NCBI RefSeq assembly: GCF_028595305.1
Contig: NZ_JAQQXS010000016.1
Location: forward strand, 1-64,000
DNA length: 64,000 nt
Reading direction: 5' to 3'
Source of the DNA: Roseateles koreensis
Lineage (GTDB): Bacteria > Pseudomonadota > Gammaproteobacteria > Burkholderiales > Burkholderiaceae_C
Under the pieces are notes generated by a model that was given only the letters and a program-made list of their open reading frames with translations, ran no database searches and was not told the origin of the DNA. Below, in pieces: positions 1-16,794 of this stretch; the first letter of the stretch is position 1; the number at the start of each line of letters is the position of its first letter. The position numbers and the translations under genes were made by a program.

Positions 1-121
1 CAACGTCGGCATCACCGTGAAGCTGATCGCTCCGATCGCTATGGAAACCGGTCTGCGCTTCGCTATCCGCGAAGGTGGCCGTACCGTGGGTTCGGGTGTG
101 GTTGCCACCATCCTGGCCTAA
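1..121 (+). CDS. tuf: Elongation factor Tu, 3' end only (first tuf copy)
   Basis: Last 39 codons and stop of an EF-Tu gene whose beginning lies left of the window. EF-Tu is the GTPase that delivers aminoacyl-tRNA to the ribosome; the part seen is the end of beta-barrel domain 3. The 121 bases are identical to bases 20201-20321, the end of the complete tuf gene, and similarity stops right after the stop codon. The next genes (tRNA-Trp, secE, nusG) are the usual neighbours of tufB in proteobacteria, so this is the tufB-position copy. Confidence 0.97.
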   Translation, partial: NVGITVKLIAPIAMETGLRFAIREGGRTVGSGVVATILA

Positions 122-134
122 TATTTAACGCCAC

Positions 135-210
135 AGGGGCGTAGCTCAATTGGCAGAGCGTCGGTCTCCAAAACCGAAGGTCGGGGGTTCGAGACCCTCC
201 GCCCCTGCCA
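135..210 (+). tRNA. trpT: tRNA-Trp (anticodon CCA)
   Basis: A full cloverleaf can be folded. The seven-base acceptor stem pairs 135-141 with 200-206, the anticodon CCA is at 168-170 in a seven-base loop closed by a five-pair stem (161-165 with 173-177), the T loop is of TTCGAGA type, and the CCA end is encoded at 208-210. It starts 13 bases after the tuf stop, so it is probably processed from a tuf-tRNA-secE transcript, as in other proteobacteria. Confidence 0.97.
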
Positions 211-360
211 GCCGCCGCTGATCACGGTAGTTGGTTTGTTGGTGAAAGCATCGGCCCGCGGGAGTTAATCCCGGCGGGCTTTGCTGCTGATGGGTCTTCC
301 CCGAATTCGAAGTTTTCTGTGAATGCTGCGGCTCTGTCGCGCATGGAAATGAATCAATCA

Positions 361-744
361 ATGTCGAATCCTCATGTCGAAACAGTAACGACCAGCGCCG
401 ACAAGGCCAAGCTGGGTGGTGCTGTGCTGTTGTTGGTCGGCGCACTGGTGGCGTTTTATGCGCTGGCAGCACAGGGTCCTGTGGCTCAGTGGGCTGCTTT
501 GCTGGTGTTGCTGGCGGGCGCTGTGGCTGCATTCTTTACGTCCGAGTCGGGCAAGTCTTTGATCGCCTACGGCCGCGATTCCTTGCGAGAAGTGCGCAAG
601 GTGGTCTGGCCTACGCCTAAAGAAGCTCGGCAGATGACGGGTTATGTTTTTGCCTTTGTTGTTGTGATGGCGCTGTTTCTGTGGCTGACTGACAAGACGC
701 TGGAATGGGTGCTGTACGACCTGATCCTGGGCTGGAAGCGCTGA
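361..744 (+). CDS. secE: Preprotein translocase subunit SecE
   Basis: SecE clamps SecY in the SecYEG channel of the inner membrane. The 127-residue product has the E. coli length and three hydrophobic segments (about 18-37, 43-59 and 94-111). The conserved cytoplasmic stretch EVRKVVWPTPKEA lies at about 77-89, just before the last helix. The frame stays open upstream to a GTG at 319 and ATGs at 343 and 349. ATG 361 gives the family-typical N-terminus MSNPHVET, but no Shine-Dalgarno sequence is clear for any candidate, so the start is less certain than the gene. nusG follows after 37 bases. Confidence 0.93.
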   Translation: MSNPHVETVTTSADKAKLGGAVLLLVGALVAFYALAAQGPVAQWAALLVLLAGAVAAFFTSESGKSLIAYGRDSLREVRKVVWPTPKEARQMTGYVFAFVVVMALFLWLTDKTLEWVLYDLILGWKR

Positions 745-781
745 GGCCCGCAAGGGGCTTGTTTCGCATTGAAGGATTGCA

Positions 782-1375
782 ATGACTGAAGAGCAAATTG
801 GCGTGACTGCTGCACTCGATACCCCCGCTGCGCCCGTGGGGCTGCCCAAGCGTTGGTATGTGGTGCATGCCTATTCGGGCATGGAGAAGGCTGTTGAACG
901 CAATCTGCGCGAGCGGATCGATCGCGCCGAGATGCAGGAAAAGTTTGGCCGCATTTTGGTGCCGACTGAAGAAGTGGTTGAACTGAAGAACGGCAAGAAG
1001 GCCGTGACCGAGCGCCGCTTCTTCCCTGGCTATGTGCTGGTTGAGATGGTCATGGATGACGACACCTGGCACTTGGTGAAGCACACCTCTAAGGTGACGG
1101 GTTTCGTCGGCGGCGCCAAGAACCGCCCGGCTCCTATCTCTGAAGCTGAAGTGATGAAAATCGTCAGCCAGATGCAAGAGGGTGTCGAGAAGCCCCGGCC
1201 CAAGGTCGAGTGGATGGTGGGCGAAATCGTTCGCGTCAAGGAAGGCCCGTTCACGGACTTCAATGGCGCCATCGAAGACGTCAACTACGACAAGTCAAAG
1301 GTTCGCGTGTCGGTCACCATTTTCGGCCGTGCCACGCCGGTTGAGCTGGACTTTTCGCAGGTCGAGAAGGTTTGA
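782..1375 (+). CDS. nusG: Transcription termination/antitermination protein NusG
   Basis: NusG binds elongating RNA polymerase, raises processivity, and links it to Rho or to ribosomal protein S10. The 197-residue product has the NGN domain (about 22-125, beginning [19 protein letters not shown]) followed by a KOW domain near 145-197 with the pattern [23 protein letters not shown] ribosome-binding site precedes ATG 782. The stop codon lies inside a small hairpin (1371-1393) followed by five T, which may reduce read-through into rplK. Confidence 0.97.
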   Translation: MTEEQIGVTAALDTPAAPVGLPKRWYVVHAYSGMEKAVERNLRERIDRAEMQEKFGRILVPTEEVVELKNGKKAVTERRFFPGYVLVEMVMDDDTWHLVKHTSKVTGFVGGAKNRPAPISEAEVMKIVSQMQEGVEKPRPKVEWMVGEIVRVKEGPFTDFNGAIEDVNYDKSKVRVSVTIFGRATPVELDFSQVEKV

Positions 1376-1578
1376 TGCGCTAGGCGCTTCAAACTTTTTG
1401 CATGAAATAAGAGTCTGACAGGGCTCGCCCGTGTCGCAAGATGCGGGTCTCCTGTCCGTAGTCAGTTCACGACGAGACGTGAACAAGAGGAGCAAGGGTA
1501 CGCGGCGCAAGCTGCCAGCCCCTTGCGCTAGCACTCAGGGGTTGTGGCGGGGCCGCCGCGACTCTGCAAGGAGAAAAT
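1376..1578 (+). promoter_or_regulatory. Structured nusG-rplK intergenic leader
   Basis: 203 non-coding bases with several possible RNA stems. One hairpin has arms 1371-1380 and 1384-1393 followed by TTTTT at 1395-1399, and resembles a weak intrinsic terminator. A long-range stem pairs GACAGG 1417-1422 with CCTGTC 1451-1456. A perfect 7-bp hairpin pairs 1465-1471 with 1478-1484. In E. coli the rplK leader carries the L1 autoregulatory site. A similar role here is likely by position, but I did not identify the L1-binding motif itself. The rplK ribosome-binding site AAGGAG lies at the 3' end. Confidence 0.5.
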
Positions 1579-2010
1579 ATGGCCAAGAAAATTGTCGGCT
1601 TTATCAAGCTGCAAGTTGCGGCAGGCAAGGCTAACCCCTCGCCGCCAGTCGGTCCGGCGCTGGGTCAGCGCGGTCTGAACATCATGGAATTCTGCAAGGC
1701 GTTCAACGCTCAGACCCAAGGCCATGAGCCGGGTATGAAGTTGCCGGTGGTCATCACCGCCTACGCAGACAAGAGCTTCACCTTCGTCATCAAGTCGGCT
1801 CCGGCCACGGCTTTGATCAAGAAGCTGGCCAAGATCGACAAGGGTTCGCCACGCGCCCATCTGGACAAGGTCGGCAAGCTGACCCGTGCCCAGTTGGAAG
1901 AAATCGCCAAGATCAAGGTCAAGGATTTGACCGCTGCTGATCTGGACGCTGCTGTTCGTACGATTGCTGGTTCCGCTCGCTCGATGGGCGTGCTGGTGGA
2001 GGGTGTCTGA
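1579..2010 (+). CDS. rplK: 50S ribosomal protein L11
   Basis: L11 binds the GTPase-associated region of 23S rRNA and is needed for factor binding and for RelA activation. The 143-residue product starts [19 protein letters not shown] and has the proline-rich [20 protein letters not shown] signature at about residues 20-39. The C-terminal RNA-binding half ends in the usual [10 protein letters not shown]. The start has a strong AAGGAG. rplA begins two bases after the stop, so the pair should be translated together. Confidence 0.98.
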   Translation: MAKKIVGFIKLQVAAGKANPSPPVGPALGQRGLNIMEFCKAFNAQTQGHEPGMKLPVVITAYADKSFTFVIKSAPATALIKKLAKIDKGSPRAHLDKVGKLTRAQLEEIAKIKVKDLTAADLDAAVRTIAGSARSMGVLVEGV

Positions 2011-2011
2011 A

Positions 2012-2719
2012 ATGGCAAAGCTGACTAAACGCCAAAAGGCCCTGCAAGGCAAGGTCGAAACCACCAAGCTGTACTCGCTGACTGAAGCGCTGGAACTGGT
2101 CAAGAGCCTGGCAACTGCCAAGTTCGACGAGTCCATCGACGTCGCCGTGCAACTGGGCGTGGATGCCAAGAAGTCTGACCAAGTCGTTCGCGGCGCGGTC
2201 GTGATGCCCAACGGCATTGGCAAGAACAAGCGCGTCGCTGTGTTCGCACAAGGCGCCAAGGCTGAAGAAGCCAAGGCTGCCGGCGCTGACGTGGTGGGCA
2301 TGGAAGACCTGGCAGAGCGCATCAAGGCTGGCGACATGCCTTTCGATGTGGTCATCGCCTCGCCTGACACGATGCGTATCGTCGGTACCCTGGGTCAAGT
2401 GCTGGGTCCCCGCGGCCTGATGCCTAACCCCAAGGTCGGCACCGTGACGCCTGACGTCGCAACCGCTGTCAAAAACGCCAAGGCTGGTCAAGTCCAGTTC
2501 CGCGTTGACAAGGGCGGCATCATTCACGGCACCCTCGGCCGTCGCTCGTTCGACACCGACAAGCTGGAAGGCAACCTGCGCGCGCTGATCGAAGCGCTGA
2601 ACAAGTCCAAGCCGGCAACGAGCAAGGGCGTGTACCTGCGCAAGGTGGCTATCTCCTCCACCATGGGCGTCGGCGCCCGTGTGGAAGTGGCCAGCATCAA
2701 CGCTCAAGCTTCGGCCTGA
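2012..2719 (+). CDS. rplA: 50S ribosomal protein L1
   Basis: L1 forms the mobile stalk at the E-site side of the 50S subunit and in many bacteria represses its own rplKA mRNA. The 235-residue product starts [15 protein letters not shown] and contains the conserved [16 protein letters not shown] near residues 129-144. The frame is open upstream into rplK to 1964, but ATG 2012, two bases after the rplK stop, gives the standard N-terminus. The gene is followed by a 9-bp hairpin and the long leader before rplJ. Confidence 0.98.
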   Translation: MAKLTKRQKALQGKVETTKLYSLTEALELVKSLATAKFDESIDVAVQLGVDAKKSDQVVRGAVVMPNGIGKNKRVAVFAQGAKAEEAKAAGADVVGMEDLAERIKAGDMPFDVVIASPDTMRIVGTLGQVLGPRGLMPNPKVGTVTPDVATAVKNAKAGQVQFRVDKGGIIHGTLGRRSFDTDKLEGNLRALIEALNKSKPATSKGVYLRKVAISSTMGVGARVEVASINAQASA

Positions 2720-2732
2720 GTTTGAAAACGAG

Positions 2733-2757
2733 GCGTGACGCTGGTCTGGCGTCACGC
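2733..2757 (+). other. Perfect 9-bp hairpin after rplA
   Basis: GCGTGACGC at 2733-2741 pairs exactly with GCGTCACGC at 2749-2757 around a seven-base loop. No T-run follows, so it is not a standard intrinsic terminator. It lies 14 bases after the rplA stop and may stabilise the rplKA 3' end or be an RNase processing site, which would fit the unequal expression of rplKA and rplJL. Confidence 0.55.
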
Positions 2758-2779
2758 TGTTGAATTGGTGGGGCGGGCA

Positions 2780-2945
2780 AGATTTCGGTCTTGTTCGCGT
2801 CATCCAAGACCGTTGGTGTGGGGTCTCTTTTCAGGGGCTTCGCTTAATCGAAGAGTCGGCGCAAGTTGATTTGGAAACCAACGCAGATGGCGGTCCCGCT
2901 GTAAAGGTTTGATTTGTTCCCGGCTTTGCGAAAGGCTGGGAATGG
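2780..2945 (+). promoter_or_regulatory. Probable L10 (rplJ) autoregulatory leader
   Basis: The 320 bases between rplA and rplJ hold no gene but fold well. A 7-bp stem pairs GGTCTTG 2787-2793 with CAAGACC 2805-2811, a 5-bp stem pairs 2838-2842 with 2849-2853, and a 10-12-bp stem spans 2917-2942. In many bacteria the L10-L12 complex binds a leader at exactly this position and represses rplJL translation. Position and structure support that role; the kink-turn consensus was not checked in detail. Confidence 0.6.
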
Positions 2946-3039
2946 TTTTCCTGGACAGAAGGTCGCTGAACCCGGGTGTGTTTGGAGCCTGAAGCAAAAA
3001 TGCACAGGGCAAAGAACACGTTTTTGTGAGGAGTAGACC

Positions 3040-3570
3040 TTGAGTCTCAATCGCAACGAGAAAGCAGCCGTCGTTACGGATGTGGCAGCCCAAGCGGCGA
3101 AGTCGCAGACCCTGGCGTTGGCCGAATACCGTGGCCTCACTGTGGAAGCCTTGAACAAGCTGCGCGTCGACGCACGTTCCAAGGGTGTTTATCTTCACGT
3201 GCTGAAGAACACCCTGGCACGTCGCGCCGTTGCTGGCACGCCGTTCGAGGTCGCCGCAGAGAGCATGGTCGGCCCGCTGATCTATGGCTTTTCTGAAGAC
3301 GCTGTTGCCGCGGCCAAAGTCATTGCTGACTTTGCCAAAGGTAACGACAAACTGATCATCAAGGGCGGCGCCTATGGCGGCAAGGCCCTGGACGCTAACG
3401 GCATCAAGGCCTTGGCATCTGTGCCCAGCAAGGAAGTTCTGCTGGCTCAGTTGTTGGGTCTCATGCAGTCGCCGGTCTCGCGCTTCGCGCGTGTCCTGGC
3501 CGCTGTCGCCGAGCAGCGTGGCACCCCGGCTGAGGCCGTGGTTGCCGAAGAAGCTGCTCCTGCAGCTTGA
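3040..3570 (+). CDS. rplJ: 50S ribosomal protein L10 (TTG start)
   Basis: L10 anchors the L7/L12 dimers to 23S rRNA, forming the stalk base. The 176-residue product starts [20 protein letters not shown] after an initiator TTG at 3040; GAGGAG at 3028-3033, six bases upstream, fixes this start. The RNA-binding N-terminal domain (to about 130) is followed by the helix that binds L7/L12 and an Ala/Glu-rich end. rplL follows after 38 bases. The rare TTG may add to translational control from the leader. Confidence 0.97.
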   Translation: MSLNRNEKAAVVTDVAAQAAKSQTLALAEYRGLTVEALNKLRVDARSKGVYLHVLKNTLARRAVAGTPFEVAAESMVGPLIYGFSEDAVAAAKVIADFAKGNDKLIIKGGAYGGKALDANGIKALASVPSKEVLLAQLLGLMQSPVSRFARVLAAVAEQRGTPAEAVVAEEAAPAA

Positions 3571-3608
3571 TCGATCAGTAACAAACCAATCTATCTAGGA
3601 GCCTCAAA

Positions 3609-3989
3609 ATGGCATTCGATAAAGACGCATTCATCACCGCTCTGGACGCTATGTCCGTGCTCGAACTCAACGACCTGGTCAAGGCCATCGAAGAGAAGTT
3701 TGGCGTGTCCGCCGCTGCTATGGCTGCTCCCGCAGCTGGTGGCGCTGCTGGCGGCGGCGCTGCCGCAGCTGAAGAGCAAACCGAGTTCAACGTGATCTTG
3801 ACTGACTGCGGCGCACAAAAAGTGTCCGTCATCAAGGCCGTGCGCGAAATCACCGGCCTGGGCTTGAAAGAAGCCAAGGATCTGGTTGACGGCGCTCCCA
3901 AGGCTGTCAAGGAAGGCGTGTCCAAGGCTGATGCCGAAGCCGCCAAGAAGAAGCTGGAAGAAGCCGGCGCCAAGGTCGACGTCAAGTAA
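3609..3989 (+). CDS. rplL: 50S ribosomal protein L7/L12
   Basis: L7/L12 is the multi-copy stalk protein that recruits and activates translational GTPases. The 126-residue product has the dimerisation domain (1 to about 36), an Ala/Gly/Pro hinge (about 37-56), and the C-terminal factor-binding domain with [20 protein letters not shown] near 74-93. AGGAG precedes the ATG. The gene is separated from rpoB by 429 bases with an attenuator-like hairpin, as expected where L7/L12 is needed in large excess over polymerase. Confidence 0.98.
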   Translation: MAFDKDAFITALDAMSVLELNDLVKAIEEKFGVSAAAMAAPAAGGAAGGGAAAAEEQTEFNVILTDCGAQKVSVIKAVREITGLGLKEAKDLVDGAPKAVKEGVSKADAEAAKKKLEEAGAKVDVK

Positions 3990-4128
3990 TGACGTTGCCA
4001 CGTGCGGGCTTGCTTCGGCGGTCTGCACGGGCAGACGGAGTCACACGAACGGTCGATTCTTTCTGTGCCACATGCCTGACGAGGCGGTGGCAGAGAAGTT
4101 CAGAATCACACCGCTTGTGAATGACTTG

Positions 4129-4158
4129 AAAGGGGTGGTCTTTTGGACCTCCCCTTTT
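4129..4158 (+). terminator. Attenuator-type hairpin between rplL and rpoB
   Basis: AAAGGGG-T-GGTC at 4129-4140 pairs with GACC-T-CCCCTTT at 4146-4157, with one T-T mismatch, and is followed by a very short T-run. It is the main structure in the 429-base gap 3990-4418. E. coli has a partial terminator in the same place that lowers rpoBC relative to ribosomal genes, so partial termination is the likely role. The rest of the gap shows no gene; the GGAG ribosome-binding site of rpoB is at its end. Confidence 0.65.
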
Positions 4159-4418
4159 AGCGTTTTAAGGTCAAATTGTTCTGAGGATAGTTGAAAGCCT
4201 CGCGCGGTGTATCATGCGCGGTTCTTTCAAGTGTTCTCTGATCCGACTGCAGAGAGCCGGTTTGGTCGGACCCAGGTGCAATGCCAGGGTTGTCCGCCAG
4301 CGATTGGTAGTGGCCAATCACCAAGCGTCGAACCCTCCGTCCTGGAGTGTGTTCGAGAAGCCAGTCGCCGACGAAGCCCGTCCCACGGCCAGGGGTGGGC
4401 TCTCGACACGGAGTGTTT

Positions 4419-8540
<4,122 letters not shown>

Positions 8541-8638
8541 TGGCTTTGCGGGACAGACCGCCCTCGCGTACCCGCGAGTAGCTCTGTCCCCAACTGACTA
8601 GACGTTCTTCGCACCCAACCACCAAATTAGGAGAAGCC

Positions 8639-12865
<4,227 letters not shown>

Positions 12866-12884
12866 TCCGCAATTCACTTCAGTC

Positions 12885-12937
12885 CGCCCCGATCCGTCGG
12901 GGCGCTCAAAAGGGCCACCTTCGGGGGGCCCTTTTTT
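12885..12937 (+). terminator. rpoBC intrinsic terminator (two hairpins)
   Basis: A first 8-bp hairpin pairs CGCCCCGA 12885-12892 with TCGGGGCG 12897-12904 around a TCCG loop. The second pairs AAAAGGGCC 12908-12916 with GGCCCTTTT 12927-12935 and ends in a six-T run to 12937. The A-run on the other side means it could also work on the - strand, which would serve the convergent PIN-domain gene if the intron between them were absent. Confidence 0.9.
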
Positions 12938-12940
12938 ATG

Positions 12941-14850
12941 GTGCGCCCGGCAGGGCGCACCCACTCGGAGGTGAAAGTCCTCTACTCGCCCGGCAAGGGG
13001 AAGAGTTAGCCAAAGGCAAGGGTTTCGCGGGTGACTGCGAGTCTGAAGGAAGCCGGAGGGCAAAGCGCTGGCCTGACGAACAGGAAGCGGATACGAGGCG
13101 TCGTGCTGGGGTGAGAAGGCCGTAATCTTCAAAGCCCAAAACTTGCACGGAACGGCATGGCGTAGATCCGACAGGCATAAGCGTGAAGGTGGGTGTGTCA
13201 TACCCGGGGAGATCTGGCTGTGGTGCCCGAGAGGGCTACCGGCACCAAGAGGTGGCGGGATGCCTGGCCAGAAGTCAGCAGAGGGCGTAGTAGGTGCAGG
13301 TCAAGGCGCTGAGCCACGAAGAACCGGCACCCAAGGCCCGAACGAGAGGAAACGAGAGTAGGAACGAAGTTCTCGATGTCTATCGATGAAGCAGAAGCCC
13401 TCGCAGGAGGGGCCAGCGGCGAGAGAACCGGACGGAATCCGGGGATGGCGCACGCGGGAGCTGAGGCGGACACGGCGGACAGCGCACAACCGAAATCGGA
13501 GAGAGACGGGCCCAGAACCCCAGTGATGGCCCAAGTGGTATCGCGTGCAAACATGCAGCTGGCCTTCAGCCGAGTGATGCGTAATCGCGGAGCTCCCGGC
13601 GTTGACGGGATGCGCTGCGAAGACCTCAAAGCCTGGTTGCTGGTGAATTGGGCGCACACGAAGAAGGCGCTGCTGGAGGGCCGGTACCGGCCTCAGGCGG
13701 TACGCAGGGTGGACATACCCAAGCCGCAAGGCGGGGTGCGCACACTGGGCGTGCCGACGGTGGTGGATCGGCTGATCCAGCAAGCCTTGCACCAGGCACT
13801 GCAACCGATCTTTGAGCCAACGTTCTCGGACGGCAGCTACGGCTTCCGTCCGGGGCGCAGCGCTCAGCAAGCGGTAGAGAAGGCGGCAGAATTCATCCGG
13901 GCCGGCAAACACTGGGTGGTGGACATGGATCTGGAGAAATTCTTTGATCGGGTCAACCATGACGTGTTGATGGCCAGGGTCGCCAGACAGGTCAGCGACA
14001 CGCAAGTGCTGCGCCTGATCAGGCGCTACCTTCAGGCGGGAATGATGGTCGATGGGGTGGAGACAGCCAGGCAGGAGGGGACGCCACAAGGCGGCCCCCT
14101 CTCGCCTTTGCTGTCCAACATCCTGCTGACCGATCTGGACCGGCATCTGGAGAAACGAAACCTGTCGTTTTGCCGGTATGCGGACGACTGCAACATCTAT
14201 GTGGGCAGTCAACGGGCGGGCCAGCGCATCATGGACAGCGTGACGACGTTCCTTGCAGAGCGTTTGAAGCTGACAGTGAACGCAGCCAAAAGCGCGGTGG
14301 CCAGGCCCTGGGAGCGCAAGTTCCTGGGGTACAGCACCACACTGCGCGACAAGAAGATCCGCATCGCCAAACCCAGCATTGAACGCCTGCGGCTCACCGT
14401 CAGGCGGACATGCGCACAAGGCCGGGGTCGGGCACTGTCCGACACCATCGAAAGGCTCAACCCGATATTGCGCGGCTGGATGAACTACTTCAGCCTCACG
14501 CAGAGTCGAAAGCCGATTGAAGAGCTGGATGCGTGGGTGAGGCGGCGCTTGCGGTGCATGGTGTGGCGGCAGTGGAAGACACCAAAGACGCGGGAAAGCA
14601 AAATGCGCAGCTGCGGGCTCGATGCCCAGCGTGCATGGCGCTCCAGTGTCAATGGGTACGGCCCCTGGTGGAATGCCGGGGCCAAGCACATGGTGGCTGC
14701 GTTGCCGCCCAAATACTTCACAAGGCTGGGGCTTGTCTCGCTGGTGGCTACCCACCAGCATCTCCAGCGTTCCGCTTGAACCGCCGTATGCGGAACCGCA
14801 CGTACGGTGGTGTGAGAGGGCTGAGGGAGCAATCCCTCACCCTACTCGAT
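12941..14850 (+). mobile_element. Group IIC intron inserted after the rpoC terminator
   Basis: A self-splicing retroelement of about 1910 bases. The 5' end GTGCGCCC matches the GTGCG consensus and lies four bases after the terminator T-run, the known target type of class C introns. Domain V can be folded at 14781-14810, with outer stem CCGCCGT/ACGGTGG, inner stem TGCG/CGCA and a CGC catalytic triad as in other IIC introns. A domain VI hairpin follows, and the 3' end ...CTACTCGAT closes at 14850. The internal ORF encodes a reverse transcriptase/maturase. CATAA at 13176-13180 can pair with TTATG at 12936-12940 as EBS1/IBS1. Boundaries are read from consensus and could shift by a base or two. 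Confidence 0.93.
13376..14779 (+). CDS. ltrA: Group II intron reverse transcriptase/maturase (LtrA family, class C)
   Basis: Intron-encoded protein of 467 residues that helps its intron fold and splice and copies it into new sites. Reverse transcriptase blocks run in order: RNRGAPGVDGM (about 66-76), GTPQGGPLSPLLSN (about 235-248), and the catalytic YADD at 268-271. The maturase (X) domain follows, with LNPILRGWMNYF near 361-372 and a conserved C-terminus. There is no HNH endonuclease domain, as usual for class C. The frame is intact and catalytic residues are present, so the element may still be mobile. ATG 13376 is the first start in frame; no strong ribosome-binding site is visible. Confidence 0.95.
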   Translation: MSIDEAEALAGGASGERTGRNPGMAHAGAEADTADSAQPKSERDGPRTPVMAQVVSRANMQLAFSRVMRNRGAPGVDGMRCEDLKAWLLVNWAHTKKALLEGRYRPQAVRRVDIPKPQGGVRTLGVPTVVDRLIQQALHQALQPIFEPTFSDGSYGFRPGRSAQQAVEKAAEFIRAGKHWVVDMDLEKFFDRVNHDVLMARVARQVSDTQVLRLIRRYLQAGMMVDGVETARQEGTPQGGPLSPLLSNILLTDLDRHLEKRNLSFCRYADDCNIYVGSQRAGQRIMDSVTTFLAERLKLTVNAAKSAVARPWERKFLGYSTTLRDKKIRIAKPSIERLRLTVRRTCAQGRGRALSDTIERLNPILRGWMNYFSLTQSRKPIEELDAWVRRRLRCMVWRQWKTPKTRESKMRSCGLDAQRAWRSSVNGYGPWWNAGAKHMVAALPPKYFTRLGLVSLVATHQHLQRSA

Positions 14851-15352
14851 CGCATGTTGCGGGCGCGATCAATGTGGTCCCAAACTCTGCTGTCCATCGC
14901 TCGGGGGTGAGGATGTCAACGCCAAATGCACGCGCCCGTTTGGCCAATGCCAGTACTGCACGGTCCCGTGAGACCAGCCAACGTGCGCGGACAGCGACGG
15001 CCAGGTCAATGAACATTTGATCGTCGCGATCACGGCAGATCAAGCGTTCGGCGCGCGGGGGGGCGACGGTGGTCATTTCGCAATATTGAGCAAATCCCTG
15101 CGTGACAAGAAGGGGGTCGGGCCCATAGCTGGCGGCTACGCCGCGTCCCAGCACGTGCAAAATTTCATCCAACATGGCCGCTTGCCCCAGCCAGCGGACC
15201 TTTTTTTCAGTGAGCGCCTGCACCAGCGTCTGCACCCGGGCGTCGTTGAAGACCAGCCAATCCATGACGACCTGGGTGTCGATCACGAGGGTGGGAATGT
15301 CTGCGGTTGTAGCGGCAGGCGCTGTCGCGCGAGCTGGGAGAGAGTCACACAT
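14837..15352 (-). CDS. PIN-domain protein, putative RNase (C-terminus altered by the intron)
   Basis: 171 residues from ATG 15352 on the opposite strand to its neighbours. The PIN fold is indicated by LVIDTQVVMDWL (Asp25), a conserved acidic residue near Glu63, CRDRDDQMFIDLA (Asp108, Asp110, Asp111) and LVSRDRAVL (Asp130), the four-acid arrangement of metal-dependent RNases. It resembles the 'putative toxin component, PIN family' group, but no antitoxin ORF is evident beside it. The last few residues (DRVG) and the stop are read from the 3' end of the group II intron. Without the intron the frame would read through one Ala codon and stop at a TAA in the rpoC terminator. No strong Shine-Dalgarno sequence is seen, and the frame is open upstream to 15496. 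Confidence 0.8.
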   Translation of the reverse strand: MCDSLPARATAPAATTADIPTLVIDTQVVMDWLVFNDARVQTLVQALTEKKVRWLGQAAMLDEILHVLGRGVAASYGPDPLLVTQGFAQYCEMTTVAPPRAERLICRDRDDQMFIDLAVAVRARWLVSRDRAVLALAKRARAFGVDILTPERWTAEFGTTLIAPATCDRVG

Positions 15353-15479
15353 GGATTTGCCGGTCAAAAGCTGGGGTCTGGTAAGGGCGCATTGAGCACC
15401 GCAAAACAGCCGCCGTTGGAAAAAAGCGCGGGCTGTGTGCCAAGAATACCCCCATTGACCCCGCCGCCAAGAAGTGGGC

Positions 15480-15509
15480 TTGTATGTGGCGGGCAATCTG
15501 ATCTACAAT
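15480..15509 (+). promoter_or_regulatory. Probable sigma-70 promoter of the str operon
   Basis: TTGTAT (15480-15485), an 18-base spacer and TACAAT (15504-15509) make a good promoter in the 404-base gap between the PIN gene and rpsL. It would give a leader of about 240 bases with several short stems, such as GGCG-rich pairings around 15520-15560, but no motif I recognise. No other gene is visible in this gap. Confidence 0.65.
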
Positions 15510-15756
15510 CGCAGGCTCTTCGGCGGACCTTGGCTGCGCGGTATTTGCGCGGCTGTAGTTTTCTATGGGGTTTCCTTGCGGGATTCCATGGGGCTCCACG
15601 ATTCGGGTTCATGCCTGAGTGGGTTCAGCTGCCGCAGCGCCAAAGGCGCACCGACACAGGTTGTCGGGCTCATTTGTGTTGCGGTGAAATTTCAAGGTCA
15701 GCTCATCCTGAGTCTCGCCGCCGAAGCGTGTGACTTCAAACGGGAACAAGTTACTT

Positions 15757-16134
15757 ATGCCAACCATCAATCAGCTCGTGCGCCACGGTCGTGAGACCGA
15801 GGTCACGAAATCCAAATCGCCAGCGATGCAGGGTTGCCCCCAGCGTCGTGGCGTGTGCACCCGCGTGTACACCACCACTCCTAAGAAGCCTAACTCGGCG
15901 CTCCGTAAGGTTGCCAAGGTTCGTCTGACGAACGGTTTCGAGGTCATTTCCTACATCGGCGGCGAAGGCCACAATCTGCAGGAACACAGCGTTGTGCTGG
16001 TTCGCGGCGGCCGGGTGAAGGACTTGCCAGGTGTGCGTTACCACATCGTTCGTGGCTCGCTGGACTTGCAAGGCGTGAAAGACCGCAAGCAGTCGCGTTC
16101 CAAGTACGGTGCGAAGCGCCCGAAGAACAAGTAA
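15757..16134 (+). CDS. rpsL: 30S ribosomal protein S12
   Basis: S12 sits at the decoding centre and controls accuracy. The 125-residue product starts [16 protein letters not shown]. The streptomycin-related loops [11 protein letters not shown] (Lys43, Lys44) and [11 protein letters not shown] (Lys88) are wild type, so no ribosomal streptomycin resistance is predicted. ATG 15757 is chosen for the standard N-terminus although the frame opens at 15730; the site upstream is weak (GGGAAC). First gene of the str operon, 176 bases before rpsG. Confidence 0.98.
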   Translation: MPTINQLVRHGRETEVTKSKSPAMQGCPQRRGVCTRVYTTTPKKPNSALRKVAKVRLTNGFEVISYIGGEGHNLQEHSVVLVRGGRVKDLPGVRYHIVRGSLDLQGVKDRKQSRSKYGAKRPKNK

Positions 16135-16310
16135 GAGTTGTCACGGTTCAGCGTTACGCTGTGCCCGATATTTTGCGGTTTGTGCCGACCCGAGGGTCAG
16201 GCAGCAGCCGAGTAAGTGGATGGCCCCATACAAAGCAAAGCGCTTTCGGTGGTTGTCCAGCGGTAAAGGGTGTTGAGCCCCGCACCAACTGAAGCAGAAG
16301 GAAGAATCCC

Positions 16311-16781
16311 ATGCCACGTCGTCGCGAAGTACCCAAGCGCGAGATCCTGCCCGATCCTAAATTCGGCAACGTCGATCTGTCCAAGTTCATGAACGTCATC
16401 ATGGAGTCGGGCAAGAAGGCGGTTGCAGAGCGCATCATTTATGGCGCCCTGGAACAAGTCGAGAAGAAGGCCGGCAAGGACCCCCTGGAAGTGTTCTTGG
16501 TTGCCTTGAACAACGTCAAGCCAATGGTCGAAGTGAAGTCACGCCGCGTTGGCGGTGCGAACTACCAAGTTCCCGTGGAAGTTCGCCCTGTCCGCCGTAT
16601 GGCTTTGGCCATGCGTTGGTTGAAAGAATCGGCCCGCAAGCGTGGTGAAAAATCCATGTCTCAGCGTCTGGCCAATGAGTTGCTCGAGGCTGCTGAAGGC
16701 CGCGGCGGCGCCATGAAGAAGCGTGACGAAGTTCACCGCATGGCAGAAGCCAACAAGGCGTTCTCGCACTTCCGCTTCTAA
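16311..16781 (+). CDS. rpsG: 30S ribosomal protein S7
   Basis: S7 starts assembly of the 30S head and contacts the E-site tRNA. The 156-residue product starts [19 protein letters not shown] and has the conserved [16 protein letters not shown] near 77-92. A GAAGGAAGA ribosome-binding site precedes the ATG. The 176-base gap to rpsL holds no gene. In E. coli S7 represses its own operon from the rpsL-rpsG gap; I could not identify that structure here. Confidence 0.98.
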   Translation: MPRRREVPKREILPDPKFGNVDLSKFMNVIMESGKKAVAERIIYGALEQVEKKAGKDPLEVFLVALNNVKPMVEVKSRRVGGANYQVPVEVRPVRRMALAMRWLKESARKRGEKSMSQRLANELLEAAEGRGGAMKKRDEVHRMAEANKAFSHFRF

Positions 16782-16794
16782 ACTAGTTCGATTC

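Noticed and set aside
15017-15733. A 238-codon + strand ORF between the PIN gene and rpsL.
   Set aside because: It overlaps the PIN gene on the other strand and the str promoter, and shows no family features.
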